Assembly: GCF_001562275.1 (NCBI RefSeq)
Contig: NZ_CP014304.1
Coordinates: 3,472,001-3,536,000, forward strand
DNA length: 64,000 nt
Direction of reading: 5' to 3'
Origin: Hymenobacter sp. PAMC 26628
GTDB taxonomy: Bacteria > Bacteroidota > Bacteroidia > Cytophagales > Hymenobacteraceae
This document shows positions 19,849 to 28,192 of the stretch, piece by piece. The notes under the pieces were generated by a model. The model saw nothing but the letters and a program-made list of their open reading frames with translations, made no database searches and was not told the DNA's origin. Both the position numbers and the translations under genes were made by a program. How positions within the stretch are numbered: position 1 is the stretch's first letter; each line of letters opens with the position of its first letter.

Positions 19849-19905
19849 AAGCAAGCGAGTACCGAAAGGCGGTCGTACTGACTGCCTTTCGGTACTCGCT
19901 TGCTT
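19849..19905 (+). terminator. Hairpin after DUF885 paralogue C
   Basis: Perfect 22-bp arms (19849-19870, 19884-19905; arm starts AAGCAAGCGAGTACCGAAAG) with a 13-base loop, starting 39 bases after the stop codon and followed by TTTT within the arm end. Likely terminator, though the length is more like a mobile palindrome. Confidence 0.6.
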
Positions 19906-19991
19906 TTGACGCACTACTCAGCAGTGAACAATTATAGCTGAGCATTCTTTTGTACTAAAGCTGCTAACTGAACCTGCTAACCACCCACTCT

Positions 19992-20621
19992 ATGCACCAC
20001 ATTACCGCCGCCGACATCCACGGCTTTGAGAAGATTTACCGCCTCAACTTCGTCAACGGCCTGCCGGGCTTTAAGTCGGCCAACCTGGTGGGCACGGCCG
20101 CAGCCGATGGCTTCCCCAACCTGGCCATTTACAGCTCCGTCATTCACCTCGGCTCCAACCCGCCCCTGCTGGGCATGGTGACGCGCCCCACCGCCGTGCC
20201 GCGCCATACCTACCACAACCTCAAGGATTCCGGCTGCTACACCCTCAACCACGTGCCCACAACCAAGCTGGCGGCGGCCCACTACACCTCGGCTGATTTC
20301 CCGCCCGGTATTTCGGAGTTTGGGGCCTGCGGCTTTACGCCCGTGTACCGCGACGGCTTTCCGGCCCCTTACGTGGCCGAAAGTGTCGTCAGCATCGGCC
20401 TGCGCTTTTTGGAGGAGCACGCCATTAGCAACGGCACGTTGCTGGTGGTGGGCACCGTCGAACACGTGTACTTGCCCGCCGCTGGCCTGCGCGACAACGG
20501 CACCCTGGACCTGGTGAGCATGGGCACGGCCGCCATTTCGGGCCTCGACGGCTACCACGTGGTGGAACCGCCCGTGCGCTTTGGCTACGCCCGGCCCGGC
20601 AAGCCGCCGGTGGCCGAGTAG
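19992..20621 (+). CDS. Flavin reductase-like FMN-binding split-barrel protein
   Basis: 209 residues, no signal peptide. The N-terminal part NLVGTAAADGFPNLAIYSS and HLGSNPPLLGMVTRP is the FMN-contacting strand pattern of the flavin reductase/flavoredoxin split barrel; YTLNHVP follows. Such proteins use FMN with NAD(P)H to reduce flavin or other acceptors in the cytoplasm; the precise role here is unknown. It is convergent with the gene on the other strand and shares a strong terminator with it. Confidence 0.8.
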   Translation: MHHITAADIHGFEKIYRLNFVNGLPGFKSANLVGTAAADGFPNLAIYSSVIHLGSNPPLLGMVTRPTAVPRHTYHNLKDSGCYTLNHVPTTKLAAAHYTSADFPPGISEFGACGFTPVYRDGFPAPYVAESVVSIGLRFLEEHAISNGTLLVVGTVEHVYLPAAGLRDNGTLDLVSMGTAAISGLDGYHVVEPPVRFGYARPGKPPVAE

Positions 20622-20632
20622 CGCACCTGCAC

Positions 20633-20678
20633 GCAGCAAAAAGCCTTCCCTGGGGCCCCAGGGAAGGCTTTTTGCTGC
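20633..20678. terminator. Bidirectional terminator, perfect 46-bp palindrome
   Basis: Arms 20633-20655 and 20656-20678 are perfect 23-bp complements centred on GGGGCCCC, with A and T runs on the two sides. It lies between convergent genes and should serve both. Confidence 0.9.
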
Positions 20679-20701
20679 CAATTGAATAACCAACCGCGTT
20701 G

Positions 20702-21733
20702 TTACTTACCGGCGGATTGCGCACGACGGGCGCGGTCGGCGTAGCGGTTGGGGTTTTGGAGCCGGTGGGGGCGGCGCTTTTTCCGCGAGCCGCCCAGGGC
20801 CAGGGCCAACACGCCCGCCACTGCGGCGGCCACGAGCAAGCCTTTCGCCACCGGCCCGACGAGCGGCGGCGGCACCGAGCGCACACCGCTGGCATCGGCC
20901 GTGGCGGGCGTGTGGGCGTAGCGGCCCACTTTCGGCCGGGCTACCTCGTCGAATTTTCGGGCCAGTTGCAGCAGCTGCTCGCGCAGGGCGGGGCCGTGCA
21001 TGGCAATGCCGTGGCCGGTGGCGGCCACCTCGGGCGCCAGGCCCGCCAGGCGCTCCACTGAGTCGCGGGCCGCGTCCCAGTCGGGCGTGAAGTAGGCCGG
21101 CGGGCCGTGCACCCGTTGCTTTTGGGTGAGGGTGGCCAGGCCCGACTCGCCCACCACGGTCGTGAAGGCATCGCCCGCCACCAGCACCCGGTCTTCCTCC
21201 CGGAAGAAGGACACGTGCCCGAAGGTGTGGCCCGGTGTGTGCAGCCAGCGCCAGCCGGGCAGGCCGGGCACGCTTCCATCGGCCGGCAGCGCGTGCACCC
21301 GGGGCCCCAGGTCGAGTGGTTTTTTGGGGTACAGAAACGAGAGGTACGCCATGGCCCCGCCGCCCACCGTGGGGTCGGGCGGCGGGTAGCTGGAGCGGCC
21401 GGTGAGGTAGGGCAGCTCCAGCGGATGGGCGTACACGGGCACACCGGGCCAAGCTTCGAGCAGGCCGGGCAGGGCGCTCACGTGGTCGAAGTGGCCGTGG
21501 GTGAGCAAGATGGCCACCGGCGGCGTAGCCCCGAACACCTCTTTGGCGTGGCCCTGAATTTTGCCGGCCGAGCCGGGCAGGCCGGCGTCAATCAGCACCC
21601 AGGGGCCCGGCGGCTGCGCGGGGGCTACGGCCGCGTAATAGAGGTTCACGAATACGTCGCGCAGCACCCACAAGCCGGGCACCACGGGCATAAAATCGGG
21701 CGTGCTGGCCCGCGAAGCGTGGTTGGAAAGCAT
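20702..21733 (-). CDS. Metallo-beta-lactamase-fold hydrolase with C-terminal membrane anchor
   Basis: 343 residues. The MBL fold is shown by the zinc motif THGHFDH near residue 80, the later His in HTPGHTFGH near 165, Asp in VAGDAF near 185 and a terminal ATGHG near 240. MBL hydrolases of this glyoxalase-II/hydrolase type cleave thioesters, lactones or phosphoesters. After the catalytic domain comes a single hydrophobic helix (KGLLVAAAVAGVLALAL, about 296-312) followed by a very basic tail (GGSRKKRRPHR), which suggests anchoring in the inner membrane with the tail in the cytoplasm. Transcribed toward the flavin reductase gene. Confidence 0.83.
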   Translation of the reverse strand: MLSNHASRASTPDFMPVVPGLWVLRDVFVNLYYAAVAPAQPPGPWVLIDAGLPGSAGKIQGHAKEVFGATPPVAILLTHGHFDHVSALPGLLEAWPGVPVYAHPLELPYLTGRSSYPPPDPTVGGGAMAYLSFLYPKKPLDLGPRVHALPADGSVPGLPGWRWLHTPGHTFGHVSFFREEDRVLVAGDAFTTVVGESGLATLTQKQRVHGPPAYFTPDWDAARDSVERLAGLAPEVAATGHGIAMHGPALREQLLQLARKFDEVARPKVGRYAHTPATADASGVRSVPPPLVGPVAKGLLVAAAVAGVLALALGGSRKKRRPHRLQNPNRYADRARRAQSAGK

Positions 21734-21860
21734 AGGACGGGGAAAAATGGTAGGACCAGCCGGTTGGCTTTGCTTTGCTTACGAATGCGCCGCCGCAACG
21801 GCCATGCCCCGGGGCCCCGGGCAGCGTGGAGGCGAGCCACGACCCGACTTAACCGGACGC

Positions 21861-21890
21861 AAAAAAGCCCACGGCCGGGGGCCACGGGCT
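21861..21890 (-). terminator. Terminator downstream of the 122-residue lipoprotein gene
   Basis: Read on the minus strand: AGCCC/GGGCT and GGCC/GGCC stems with a small bulge, followed by TTTTTT. It lies 46 bases past the stop of the gene at 21936. Confidence 0.7.
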
Positions 21891-21935
21891 CTTCTGGTTT
21901 TCAAACAACGCTGGCTGACAGCCAAAATCCAGCCT

Positions 21936-22304
21936 CTACTTGGGGGCCTGGGTTTTGTCGACCGGCGTTTTGCTGTTGCTGGTCGACTGGTCGGCCGCGG
22001 GAGCCAGCTTGCCGTTGGCCGACTGGGGCGAGGCGGCGCTGCTGCCGGCCGGGGCCGAGTTGATTTGGTCCTGCACGGTGCCTTTTTTGATGGCCGCGGC
22101 CGAGCCTTCGCCACCCGCCGGCTCCACGCGCTGGCGGTCGCTGATGCTGTCGCGCGATACGTCGGAGGTGTGCCAGGTGGGCGTCCAGCTGAAGTTGGCT
22201 TTGGCGGCCGTGTTGATGCCCGGGCTGTACTTGGCGTAGTCGCAGCCGGTGAGGGCCGGGGCGGTGCCCAGCAAAACCAGGGCGAGGCGGAGGGTGCGGT
22301 TCAT
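21936..22304 (-). CDS. Hypothetical lipoprotein
   Basis: 122 residues with a lipoprotein signal (MNRTLRLALVLLGTAPALTGC, lipid Cys at about 21). The mature part has a short aromatic-rich block (DYAKYSPGINTAAKANFSW) and then an Ala/Ser/Lys/Gln-rich, probably disordered tail. I do not recognise a family. Divergent from the lipase-like gene upstream. A good terminator follows it, which supports a real transcript. Confidence 0.65.
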   Translation of the reverse strand: MNRTLRLALVLLGTAPALTGCDYAKYSPGINTAAKANFSWTPTWHTSDVSRDSISDRQRVEPAGGEGSAAAIKKGTVQDQINSAPAGSSAASPQSANGKLAPAADQSTSNSKTPVDKTQAPK

Positions 22305-22415
22305 GAGCGGAACGGTAAAGAGTATTTGACCCCAAAGTACGTAGATTTTGGCCGGACGGCTGCCGGCCGCGGCCAGTTTCGCATGTAATTTCCCGCCCTC
22401 GTCCCACCCGTTGCC

Positions 22416-23579
22416 ATGCCCGAACTTCCCCCTGAAGGCCAGCCTTCCCGCCTGCGCCGCGCCCTAGCGGCCGCGGGCCGCGTGGCCACCGCCCCGGTGC
22501 GGGGCGCCGCCTACCTGGTGGGGTCGGCGCGCGCCCACCAGCATTTCTTCCTGCCCGTGCTCAACGGGGCCCTGGGCGACCAGCTGGCCGCCCGCTACGA
22601 CCCGCGCGCCCTGCGCATGAGCTTCCGCCACGATGGCCACGACGTGTCGGTGGCGGCCCTGGGCCTGCGGGGGCCCCGCCAGCAAACGGTGGTGTTTTTG
22701 CACGGCCTGATGGGCGACGAGCAGATTTGGCAAACCGGCTTCGCCGACGCGCCCGACTACCGCCGCTACGGCCCCCGCTTGGCCGCGGAGGCCGGTGTGC
22801 ACACCCTCTACGTGCGCTTCAACTCCGGCCTGCACCTCTCCGAAAACGGGCGCGAGCTCAGCCGCCTGCTCACCGAGCTGGCCACTGCCTACCCCGACGC
22901 CCTCGGCGAGCTGGTGCTGGTGGGCCACAGCATGGGCGGCCTCATCATCCGCTCGGCTGGGTATTACGGCAGCAATGAGCAGTTAAAAGTTAAAAGTGAG
23001 CCATTAAAAACAACGAAAGCCAACGCCGAAACGCCGGGCCAGCCGTTAACTTTTAACTCCCAACTTTTAACGGAAAGCGCCCCTTGGCTGGCCCACTTGC
23101 GGGCCGTGTTTCTGCTGGGCACGCCCAACGACGGCTCGTGGCTGGAGCAGAACAGCCACTTTGCGGCCCACTTGCTCAAGCGCATCGACCTGTTTCCGAC
23201 CCGGTTCCTGAGCAACGCCCTCAACCAGCGCAGCAACGGCATCAAGGACCTGCGCCGCTCCATTTTGGTGGACGAGGACTGGCAGGACGCCCACGCCGAC
23301 GACCTGGCCCCGCCCCGCACCGCGGTGCCGCTGCTGCCCGGCGTGGCCTACCACCTCCTCATGGGTTCGTGGCTGAAAACCAACCGGCCGGCTGCTCTGC
23401 GCCAATACTTTGGCGATGGCCTGGTGAGCCGCGGCAGTGCCCAGGGGGCCGATATTTTTGGCAACGAAGCCGCTTTGCCGCCCGGCACCAGCGTGCGCAC
23501 TGCCGAGTTCCAGCAGCAGCACCACGGCGGCCTCCTCACCCACCCCGAAGTGTACCAGTACCTCAAGCACTGGCTCTAA
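22416..23579 (+). CDS. Alpha/beta hydrolase, lipase/PGAP1-like, with an in-frame palindromic insertion
   Basis: 387 residues, no signal peptide. Oxyanion motif VVFLHGLMGDEQIW near 95, nucleophile VGHSMGGLIIRSAGYYGS near 170, and a closing His in QQHHGGLLTHPEVYQYL. This is a lipase-like or PGAP1-like serine hydrolase, probably cytoplasmic. Between YYGS and the strand RAVFLLGTPNDGSW lies a hydrophilic segment of about 33 residues (NEQLKVKSEPLKTTK...PLTFNSQLLTE) coded by an AT-rich inverted repeat unlike the rest of the gene. It adds no stop and keeps the frame. In related enzymes, as I remember them, the two conserved blocks are joined directly. Activity may survive, because the insertion falls in a loop after the nucleophile helix. 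Confidence 0.8.
   Translation: MPELPPEGQPSRLRRALAAAGRVATAPVRGAAYLVGSARAHQHFFLPVLNGALGDQLAARYDPRALRMSFRHDGHDVSVAALGLRGPRQQTVVFLHGLMGDEQIWQTGFADAPDYRRYGPRLAAEAGVHTLYVRFNSGLHLSENGRELSRLLTELATAYPDALGELVLVGHSMGGLIIRSAGYYGSNEQLKVKSEPLKTTKANAETPGQPLTFNSQLLTESAPWLAHLRAVFLLGTPNDGSWLEQNSHFAAHLLKRIDLFPTRFLSNALNQRSNGIKDLRRSILVDEDWQDAHADDLAPPRTAVPLLPGVAYHLLMGSWLKTNRPAALRQYFGDGLVSRGSAQGADIFGNEAALPPGTSVRTAEFQQQHHGGLLTHPEVYQYLKHWL
22975..23076. repeat. AT-rich inverted-repeat insertion inside a coding region
   Basis: GTTAAAAGTT at 22982-22991 pairs with AACTTTTAAC at 23062-23071. Further GTTAAAAGT and AACTTTTAAC units lie just inside. The segment is about 100 bases, much lower in GC than the surrounding gene, and open in the host frame. 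Confidence 0.75.
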
Positions 23580-23585
23580 AAAACA

Positions 23586-23627
23586 CGAAGCGGGAAGGCG
23601 CCCACTCGTGGCCGCCTTCCCGCTTCG
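23586..23627 (+). terminator. Hairpin after the lipase-like gene
   Basis: 15-bp stem (CGAAGCGGGAAGGCG at 23586-23600, complement at 23613-23627), seven bases past the stop codon. There is no T tract, so terminator function is likely but not certain. It may serve both this gene and the convergent small lipoprotein gene. Confidence 0.6.
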
Positions 23628-23650
23628 CTAATCGAAAGTGCGCGGGGGCC

Positions 23651-23935
23651 CTAGTTGTTGGACGAGCTGCCGGGTGCCGCGGCGCCGGTGCCGGGGCCCG
23701 TGCCCTTGGAGTTGGTGTTGCCGCTGGTGGTGCTGCCGGCGGGCAGCGTGCTGCTGGGCTCGCCGGCGGCAGCGGCCTCCGCCGTAACCGTCGTGTCGGC
23801 GGGGGAAGTGGTAGTAGACGATGCCGCCGCGCCGGTGCCGGTGGCAGCGCTGGTTTCGCCCGTGCCTTTGCTACCGCAGCCGCTGAGCAGCGCGCTGCCC
23901 AGCACAGCCGCCAGGGAAATTTGGGAGAATTTCAT
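23651..23935 (-). CDS. Small Ser/Thr/Gly-rich lipoprotein
   Basis: 94 residues: lipoprotein signal MKFSQISLAAVLGSALLSGC, then a low-complexity tail made almost only of Gly, Ser, Thr, Ala and Pro. No domain is recognisable; such tails often act as flexible envelope spacers. Its upstream region shares a GGGCTATACGG-type motif (plus strand 23978-23992) with that of the next small lipoprotein gene (24100-24297), suggesting common control. Confidence 0.6.
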   Translation of the reverse strand: MKFSQISLAAVLGSALLSGCGSKGTGETSAATGTGAAASSTTTSPADTTVTAEAAAAGEPSSTLPAGSTTSGNTNSKGTGPGTGAAAPGSSSNN

Positions 23936-24099
23936 AAGAAGTTGGCTAAAAAGAAGGGCTGTTTGAAAAAACGTACCGGGCTATACGGGCAATTCCGGCC
24001 GGCGCATGGCCCAGGAAATACTTATTTTTTGTTCGTCAAGTGCTTGCTGCCGATGCACTACCCCCAACTGCCGGGCTGGCCCACTGGGGCCCCAGCGGA

Positions 24100-24297
24100 C
24101 TAGCGCGGAGCCGAAGCCGCGCTGTCGGCGCGGGGCACGGCGGCCGAGTCGGCGCTCACCTTCGAGCTGGGGTTGGTGGTATCGGAGCCCGGCGAGCCCT
24201 GGCTGGTGGAGTCGCCGTCGCCGCCGCTCTTGTTTTCGCAGCCACCCAGCAGCGCGGTGCCCAAGCCCAGGGCGGCGAGGAATGCAGATTTTTTCAT
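24100..24297 (-). CDS. Small low-complexity lipoprotein
   Basis: 65 residues from the ATG that opens the signal MKKSAFLAALGLGTALLGGC; an ATG five codons earlier is also in frame. The mature part is only Gly/Ser/Asp/Ala-rich (ENKSGGDGDSTSQGS...). It resembles the gene at 23651 in size, signal and composition more than in alignable sequence. A shared upstream motif lies at 24334-24347. Function unknown. Confidence 0.55.
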   Translation of the reverse strand: MKKSAFLAALGLGTALLGGCENKSGGDGDSTSQGSPGSDTTNPSSKVSADSAAVPRADSAASAPR

Positions 24298-24355
24298 GGT
24301 TGTTGGTTTCAAGGAAATGGAAAAGAACCGGTTGGGCTATACGGCAAACCGCCGG

Positions 24356-25621
24356 CTACGGCCGTTTCCGCCGGCACTCGGCTTCGTATACGCGCCGCCC
24401 GAGCTCGCGCAGAAACGGGAAGCCAATGGTGTCGTACTCGTATTGGTCGTCGTTGAGCACGCCGTCGGCGTTCACGTACACCACGGCGCTGAGCAGGAAC
24501 TCGACGCCCCGTGCCGAGTCGGCCACGTAGGCGTTGTCGATGAGGAAGCCGTAGGCCTGGCCGATTTTATTGAATACCTGCACGCCCGGCGGCAGCGCGG
24601 CCTGCCCGCCCCCGCCCAGCAAAAACTTGGCGTAGGTGGCCGGGTAGTGGGCGGCGTCGTAGCGCGGGTGCGGGCTGGCGGCGGGGGCCTCCCCCATCGC
24701 CGTGCGCAGCAGGGTGTAGTCGGCCGGGGCCAGGGCCGGGCGGCGGCGGGCGGGCAGCGTTTCGGGGAAGAGCACCGCGCGCAGGGCCCGCTGCTGGTCG
24801 CGCAGCGGGAAGATGTTTTTCTGGCTCAGGTCCAGGGGCCCCGGCACCACCGCCTCGCCCACCACGTGGGCCCGGCCGATGGCCGTGCCGCGCAGGCGCC
24901 AGTGCGGCACGGGCCCCGGCCAGTAGGCGGCGGGCTGGCGGTAGAGCAGTTGGCGGGCGGCCGTGTCGGCGTAGAAGCTGACCGGGTTGGTGTGCAGCGA
25001 GCCGGGCGGCGCGTCGCCCACCGCCAGGCGGCCCGCAATGCGGGTGCGGCGCAGGCCCAGGCGCCGCAGGCCGGCGTGCAGGGCCCCGGGGCCCACCAAC
25101 TCGTAGAGGCGGTTGTAGGCATCGTTATCGCTCACGAGCAGCACTTTGCGCACGTAGTTGGCCACAGTGGGGCGGCCGCTGGCGCTGCTGGTGTCGCGCC
25201 GCACCCGCGTTTGGCCGGCAAAGGCCGAGTCCGTCAGCATGGGCGAATCGGCGGTGAGGCCGGGCGCCTGGGGCCCCAGGGCGCGCAGCCACGCCAGGGC
25301 CAGGGCGGCGGTGGGCAGCTTCACGGTGCTGGCGGGGTAGAAGTACTCGCGGGGCCGCAGCCGGTAGCCGTAGCGGCGGAAGTGGGCCCGGCCCCGGGCG
25401 TCGCGCCGGATGCGGGTGTACAAAATCTGGACGCGGTAGGCGGCCGGGTGGGCCAGCACGCGGCCCAGCCCGGCGGTGTCGCGGTGCAGCAGCTGGCGCA
25501 GCGGGTTGCCCCAGCGCAGGCCCTGGGCCGCCGCGGCGCGGGGCGCGCAGGCCGCCGCCAGCAGCGCCAGCAGCACGGCCACCGCACGGGCCCCGGGGGC
25601 CCTAACTAAACGCAAGTTCAT
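24356..25621 (-). CDS. Class A beta-lactamase-like / penicillin-interacting serine hydrolase lipoprotein
   Basis: 421 residues from the ATG giving MNLRLVRAPG...LLALLAAAC (lipobox near residue 25); a GTG six codons earlier is disregarded. Catalytic motifs: YPASTVKLP (SxxK), VSDNDAYN (SDN) and a late FNKIGQAYG in the KTG position. The protein is longer than a normal class A beta-lactamase (about 290 residues), with extra segments before SxxK and between SDN and K-I-G. This fits the beta-lactamase-related family of Bacteroidota with uncertain substrate rather than a resistance enzyme. Envelope location is expected. The ORF ends a few bases from the promoter-like motif of the next small lipoprotein gene. 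Confidence 0.75.
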   Translation of the reverse strand: MNLRLVRAPGARAVAVLLALLAAACAPRAAAAQGLRWGNPLRQLLHRDTAGLGRVLAHPAAYRVQILYTRIRRDARGRAHFRRYGYRLRPREYFYPASTVKLPTAALALAWLRALGPQAPGLTADSPMLTDSAFAGQTRVRRDTSSASGRPTVANYVRKVLLVSDNDAYNRLYELVGPGALHAGLRRLGLRRTRIAGRLAVGDAPPGSLHTNPVSFYADTAARQLLYRQPAAYWPGPVPHWRLRGTAIGRAHVVGEAVVPGPLDLSQKNIFPLRDQQRALRAVLFPETLPARRRPALAPADYTLLRTAMGEAPAASPHPRYDAAHYPATYAKFLLGGGGQAALPPGVQVFNKIGQAYGFLIDNAYVADSARGVEFLLSAVVYVNADGVLNDDQYEYDTIGFPFLRELGRRVYEAECRRKRP

Positions 25622-25754
25622 GGCAGCCAAGGTAAGCACGGGCCGCCGGGGGCCCTAAAGTGGCGGCGGCCGGGCAAATATTCGATTGCCGGCATATAGC
25701 CGAGCCGCCGCCGTGCGTAGCTTTACCACCCCTCCCCTTTCTTGCTGACGCGCT

Positions 25755-26699
25755 ATGAAAAAACTTCTCCGCACCGGGCTGGCCGTGGGCCTGCTCTTCG
25801 CCGCCGGGGCCCCGGCCCGCGCCCAGGCCGTGGCCAACGGCGGCTTTGAAACCTGGGCCGCCCGCAGCGGCACCGACGCGCCCACCGGCTGGCTGACCGT
25901 GGACGACGTTATCGCGGCCCTGTCGCCCGTCCGGCTCGCCACGGGCACCTTCACCAAAACGACCGACGTCCACGGCGGCGCCTACGCCCTGCGCCTTGAA
26001 ACCAAGGCGACCCTATTCGGCGTCGTGCCCGGGGGCGTGGTGCTGGGCACCAAGCTCGGGCCCCTCACCGCCGCCGCGCCCGCCGGCCTGCCCTTCACCG
26101 GCCGGCCCACCGCGCTGCAATTTTATTACAAGCTGACGGGCGCCCAGCCCCCGGTGGCCACCAACGGCGCGTTTGCCGAAGTATCGCTCACGCGGACCGT
26201 CAACGGCCAGTCGGTGGTCGTGGCCGTTGGTGCGCAGACGTTTAGCGCCGTCACGCCGGCCTACACGCTGGCCCAGGTGCCACTTGTCTACGCCTCGTCG
26301 GCCACGCCCGATTCGGTGCATATCAGCTTCGGCTCGGGCTTGATTGACGTCTCGACTGGGGCCCCCACGGGCGGCACGGCGGGCACCGTGTTTCAAATCG
26401 ACGACGTGGCCTTCGCCGGCACGGCCACCGCCACCCGCGACGCGGCCCTGGCCGCCGCCCTCACCGTGGCCCCCAACCCCAGCCCGGGCGGGCGCTACGT
26501 GCTGCGCGCGCCGGCCGCCCTGCTGGCCGCGCCCCTGGCCGTGGTGGACGCCACCGGCCGCACCGTGCGCCGCGAAGAGCCCCCCGCCGCGGGCACCGCC
26601 ACCCGCACCCTCGACCTGGCCGGCCTGGCCGGGGGCGTGTACACCTTGCAGCTGTTCACCGACAAGGGATTGATTACGAAGAAGCTGCTGGTGGAATAG
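25755..26699 (+). CDS. Type IX secretion cargo protein with C-terminal sorting domain
   Basis: 314 residues. Signal peptide MKKLLRTGLAVGLLFAAGAPARAQ, then a carbohydrate-binding-like beta-sandwich start (NGGFETWAARSGTDAPTGW) often seen in T9SS cargo, and a type A C-terminal domain from about residue 238: VAPNPSPGG, VVDATGRTVRREE, LDLAGLAGGVYTLQLFTDKG and the final KKLLVE. The C-terminal domain directs export across the outer membrane by the T9SS and is normally cut off. The body has no catalytic motif I can see. A TAGCTTTA sequence near 25718 resembles a -7 box. Confidence 0.85.
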   Translation: MKKLLRTGLAVGLLFAAGAPARAQAVANGGFETWAARSGTDAPTGWLTVDDVIAALSPVRLATGTFTKTTDVHGGAYALRLETKATLFGVVPGGVVLGTKLGPLTAAAPAGLPFTGRPTALQFYYKLTGAQPPVATNGAFAEVSLTRTVNGQSVVVAVGAQTFSAVTPAYTLAQVPLVYASSATPDSVHISFGSGLIDVSTGAPTGGTAGTVFQIDDVAFAGTATATRDAALAAALTVAPNPSPGGRYVLRAPAALLAAPLAVVDATGRTVRREEPPAAGTATRTLDLAGLAGGVYTLQLFTDKGLITKKLLVE

Positions 26700-26861
26700 G
26701 TTGGTTTTTTATAGGCAAGGCACAGAAACGGCACCTTGTACGGTGTCGTTTTTGCTTCGGAAGTACGGAGGAAGCAGGCCGGCGGCACCTTCAGGCCGAA
26801 TGCAACCTAATTGCCGTTGTGAGGCTCTGCCCAGTGTTCTCCCGCCCAAATCATTCTTCCT

Positions 26862-27923
26862 ATGCGCCTTCGCTACGCTTTGCTGCCGGCTCTGCTGGGC
26901 TTGGCCAGCGCCTGCGGCCGCGGCACCGACCCGCGCCCCGGCGGCGCCGTTTGGGGGCCCCTGCCCTACGGCGCGCCGGCGCTGGCCGGCTTTTCCGAAA
27001 CGCACTTTGCCTCGGCGCAAGTGGGCTGGGTGATTGGCGGCTACGTGGCCGACCAGTACCACTACAGCCCGCTGCTGACCACCCGCGACGGCGGCACGAC
27101 CTGGACGCGCCAAAACCTGTACCCGCTCACCCTGAACGGCTTCCGCACGCTGGCCCCGGTGACGGAGCAGCTGGTGTTCGCGGTGGGCGTCGACCCCGTG
27201 GCGGGGGCCGTGGGGGCCCCCAGCACGCCCGCCAGCGGCCAGGCCGTGTACAAAAGCACCGACGGCGGCACCACGTGGCAATTACTACCCGGCAGTGGTT
27301 TTCTGGGCAGCTTCCGCCTGCACTTTTTCGACGAGCAAACGGGGTTGTCGTTTAAGAACAACGCCATTCAGCGCAGCACCGACGGCGGCGCGTCGTGGCG
27401 CACAGTGTTCAGCCCCGCGGCGGGCGACTGGCGGTGGGTGCAGTTTCCGGGGCCCGCCACCGGCTTCGCGGCCGGGGGCGGCTTGTCGTACGGCTTTGGG
27501 GGCGGGGTGTTCAGCAACGGCAGTCTGGCCAAGACCACCGACCAGGGCGCTACCTGGCAAACGCTGCCTTGGGACCACCAGTACATCAACTCGCTGTCGT
27601 TCGTGGGCCCCGCGGTGGGCTTCGCCGCTACGTTCCCCGACCAGCACCTGTACAAAACGCAGGACGGCGGCGCCACCTGGCAGCTCATAAACAGCCAGTT
27701 GCCTGCTTCCGGCCAGGGGCATTTCTTCAGCGAGCGGGAGGGCTACCTCACCGATGGCACGGGCATTTTTCACACCGCCGACGGGGGCCAAACGTGGCAG
27801 CAGGAGTACCGCCCCGTTCCCAACTCGCAGTACCCGGCCACCGTCAACAGCCTGGATTTCCCAACGCCAGCCGCCGGCTTCGCGGCTACTTCGGACGGGC
27901 AACTCATCAAAGGCACGCGCTAG
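26862..27923 (+). CDS. YCF48/BNR Asp-box beta-propeller lipoprotein
   Basis: 353 residues with a lipoprotein signal (MRLRYALLPALLGLASAC). Six repeats carry Asp-box signatures: DGGTTWTRQN, DGGTTWQLLP, DGGASWRTVF, DQGATWQTLP, DGGATWQLIN and DGGQTWQQEY, spaced about 50 residues, which is the pattern of a YCF48/sialidase-type propeller. Such lipoproteins are common in Bacteroidota and their roles are mostly unknown; ligand binding is more likely than catalysis because sialidase active-site residues are not evident. Followed by two palindromes rather than a gene. Confidence 0.8.
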   Translation: MRLRYALLPALLGLASACGRGTDPRPGGAVWGPLPYGAPALAGFSETHFASAQVGWVIGGYVADQYHYSPLLTTRDGGTTWTRQNLYPLTLNGFRTLAPVTEQLVFAVGVDPVAGAVGAPSTPASGQAVYKSTDGGTTWQLLPGSGFLGSFRLHFFDEQTGLSFKNNAIQRSTDGGASWRTVFSPAAGDWRWVQFPGPATGFAAGGGLSYGFGGGVFSNGSLAKTTDQGATWQTLPWDHQYINSLSFVGPAVGFAATFPDQHLYKTQDGGATWQLINSQLPASGQGHFFSEREGYLTDGTGIFHTADGGQTWQQEYRPVPNSQYPATVNSLDFPTPAAGFAATSDGQLIKGTR

Positions 27924-28001
27924 GGCAGATTCCGCACCAACGTACACGTTTGACTGGAATTAGAAATTAAAAGTTTGACTGTCAGATTTTTAATTGGCGA
28001 T

Positions 28002-28136
28002 GGTCTAAAACGGGGTGGTCCGGCGAATAGCCCGAAGGGCTTCGTCGGGCCACTCTTATCACTGAACGGCACCTCCGCGCTGTAGCAAGCGTGGCCCGAC
28101 GACGGAAAAAGTCGCCGGACCGCCCCGTTTTAGACC
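28002..28136. repeat. Long hairpin element with nested stems
   Basis: Outer arms 28002-28026 and 28112-28136 (25 bp, one mismatch, beginning GGTCTAAAACGGGG) and an inner stem CGTCGGGCCAC (28043-28053) with GTGGCCCGACG (28091-28101). Flanks also partly pair (AATTGGCG against CGCCTTTTAATT). It fills most of the gap between convergent genes and contains no gene. Confidence 0.8.
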
Positions 28137-28192
28137 ACCGCCTTTTAATTTATCATTCTGTACATCGAATAGAGATTTGCGCTAGGGCCCCG

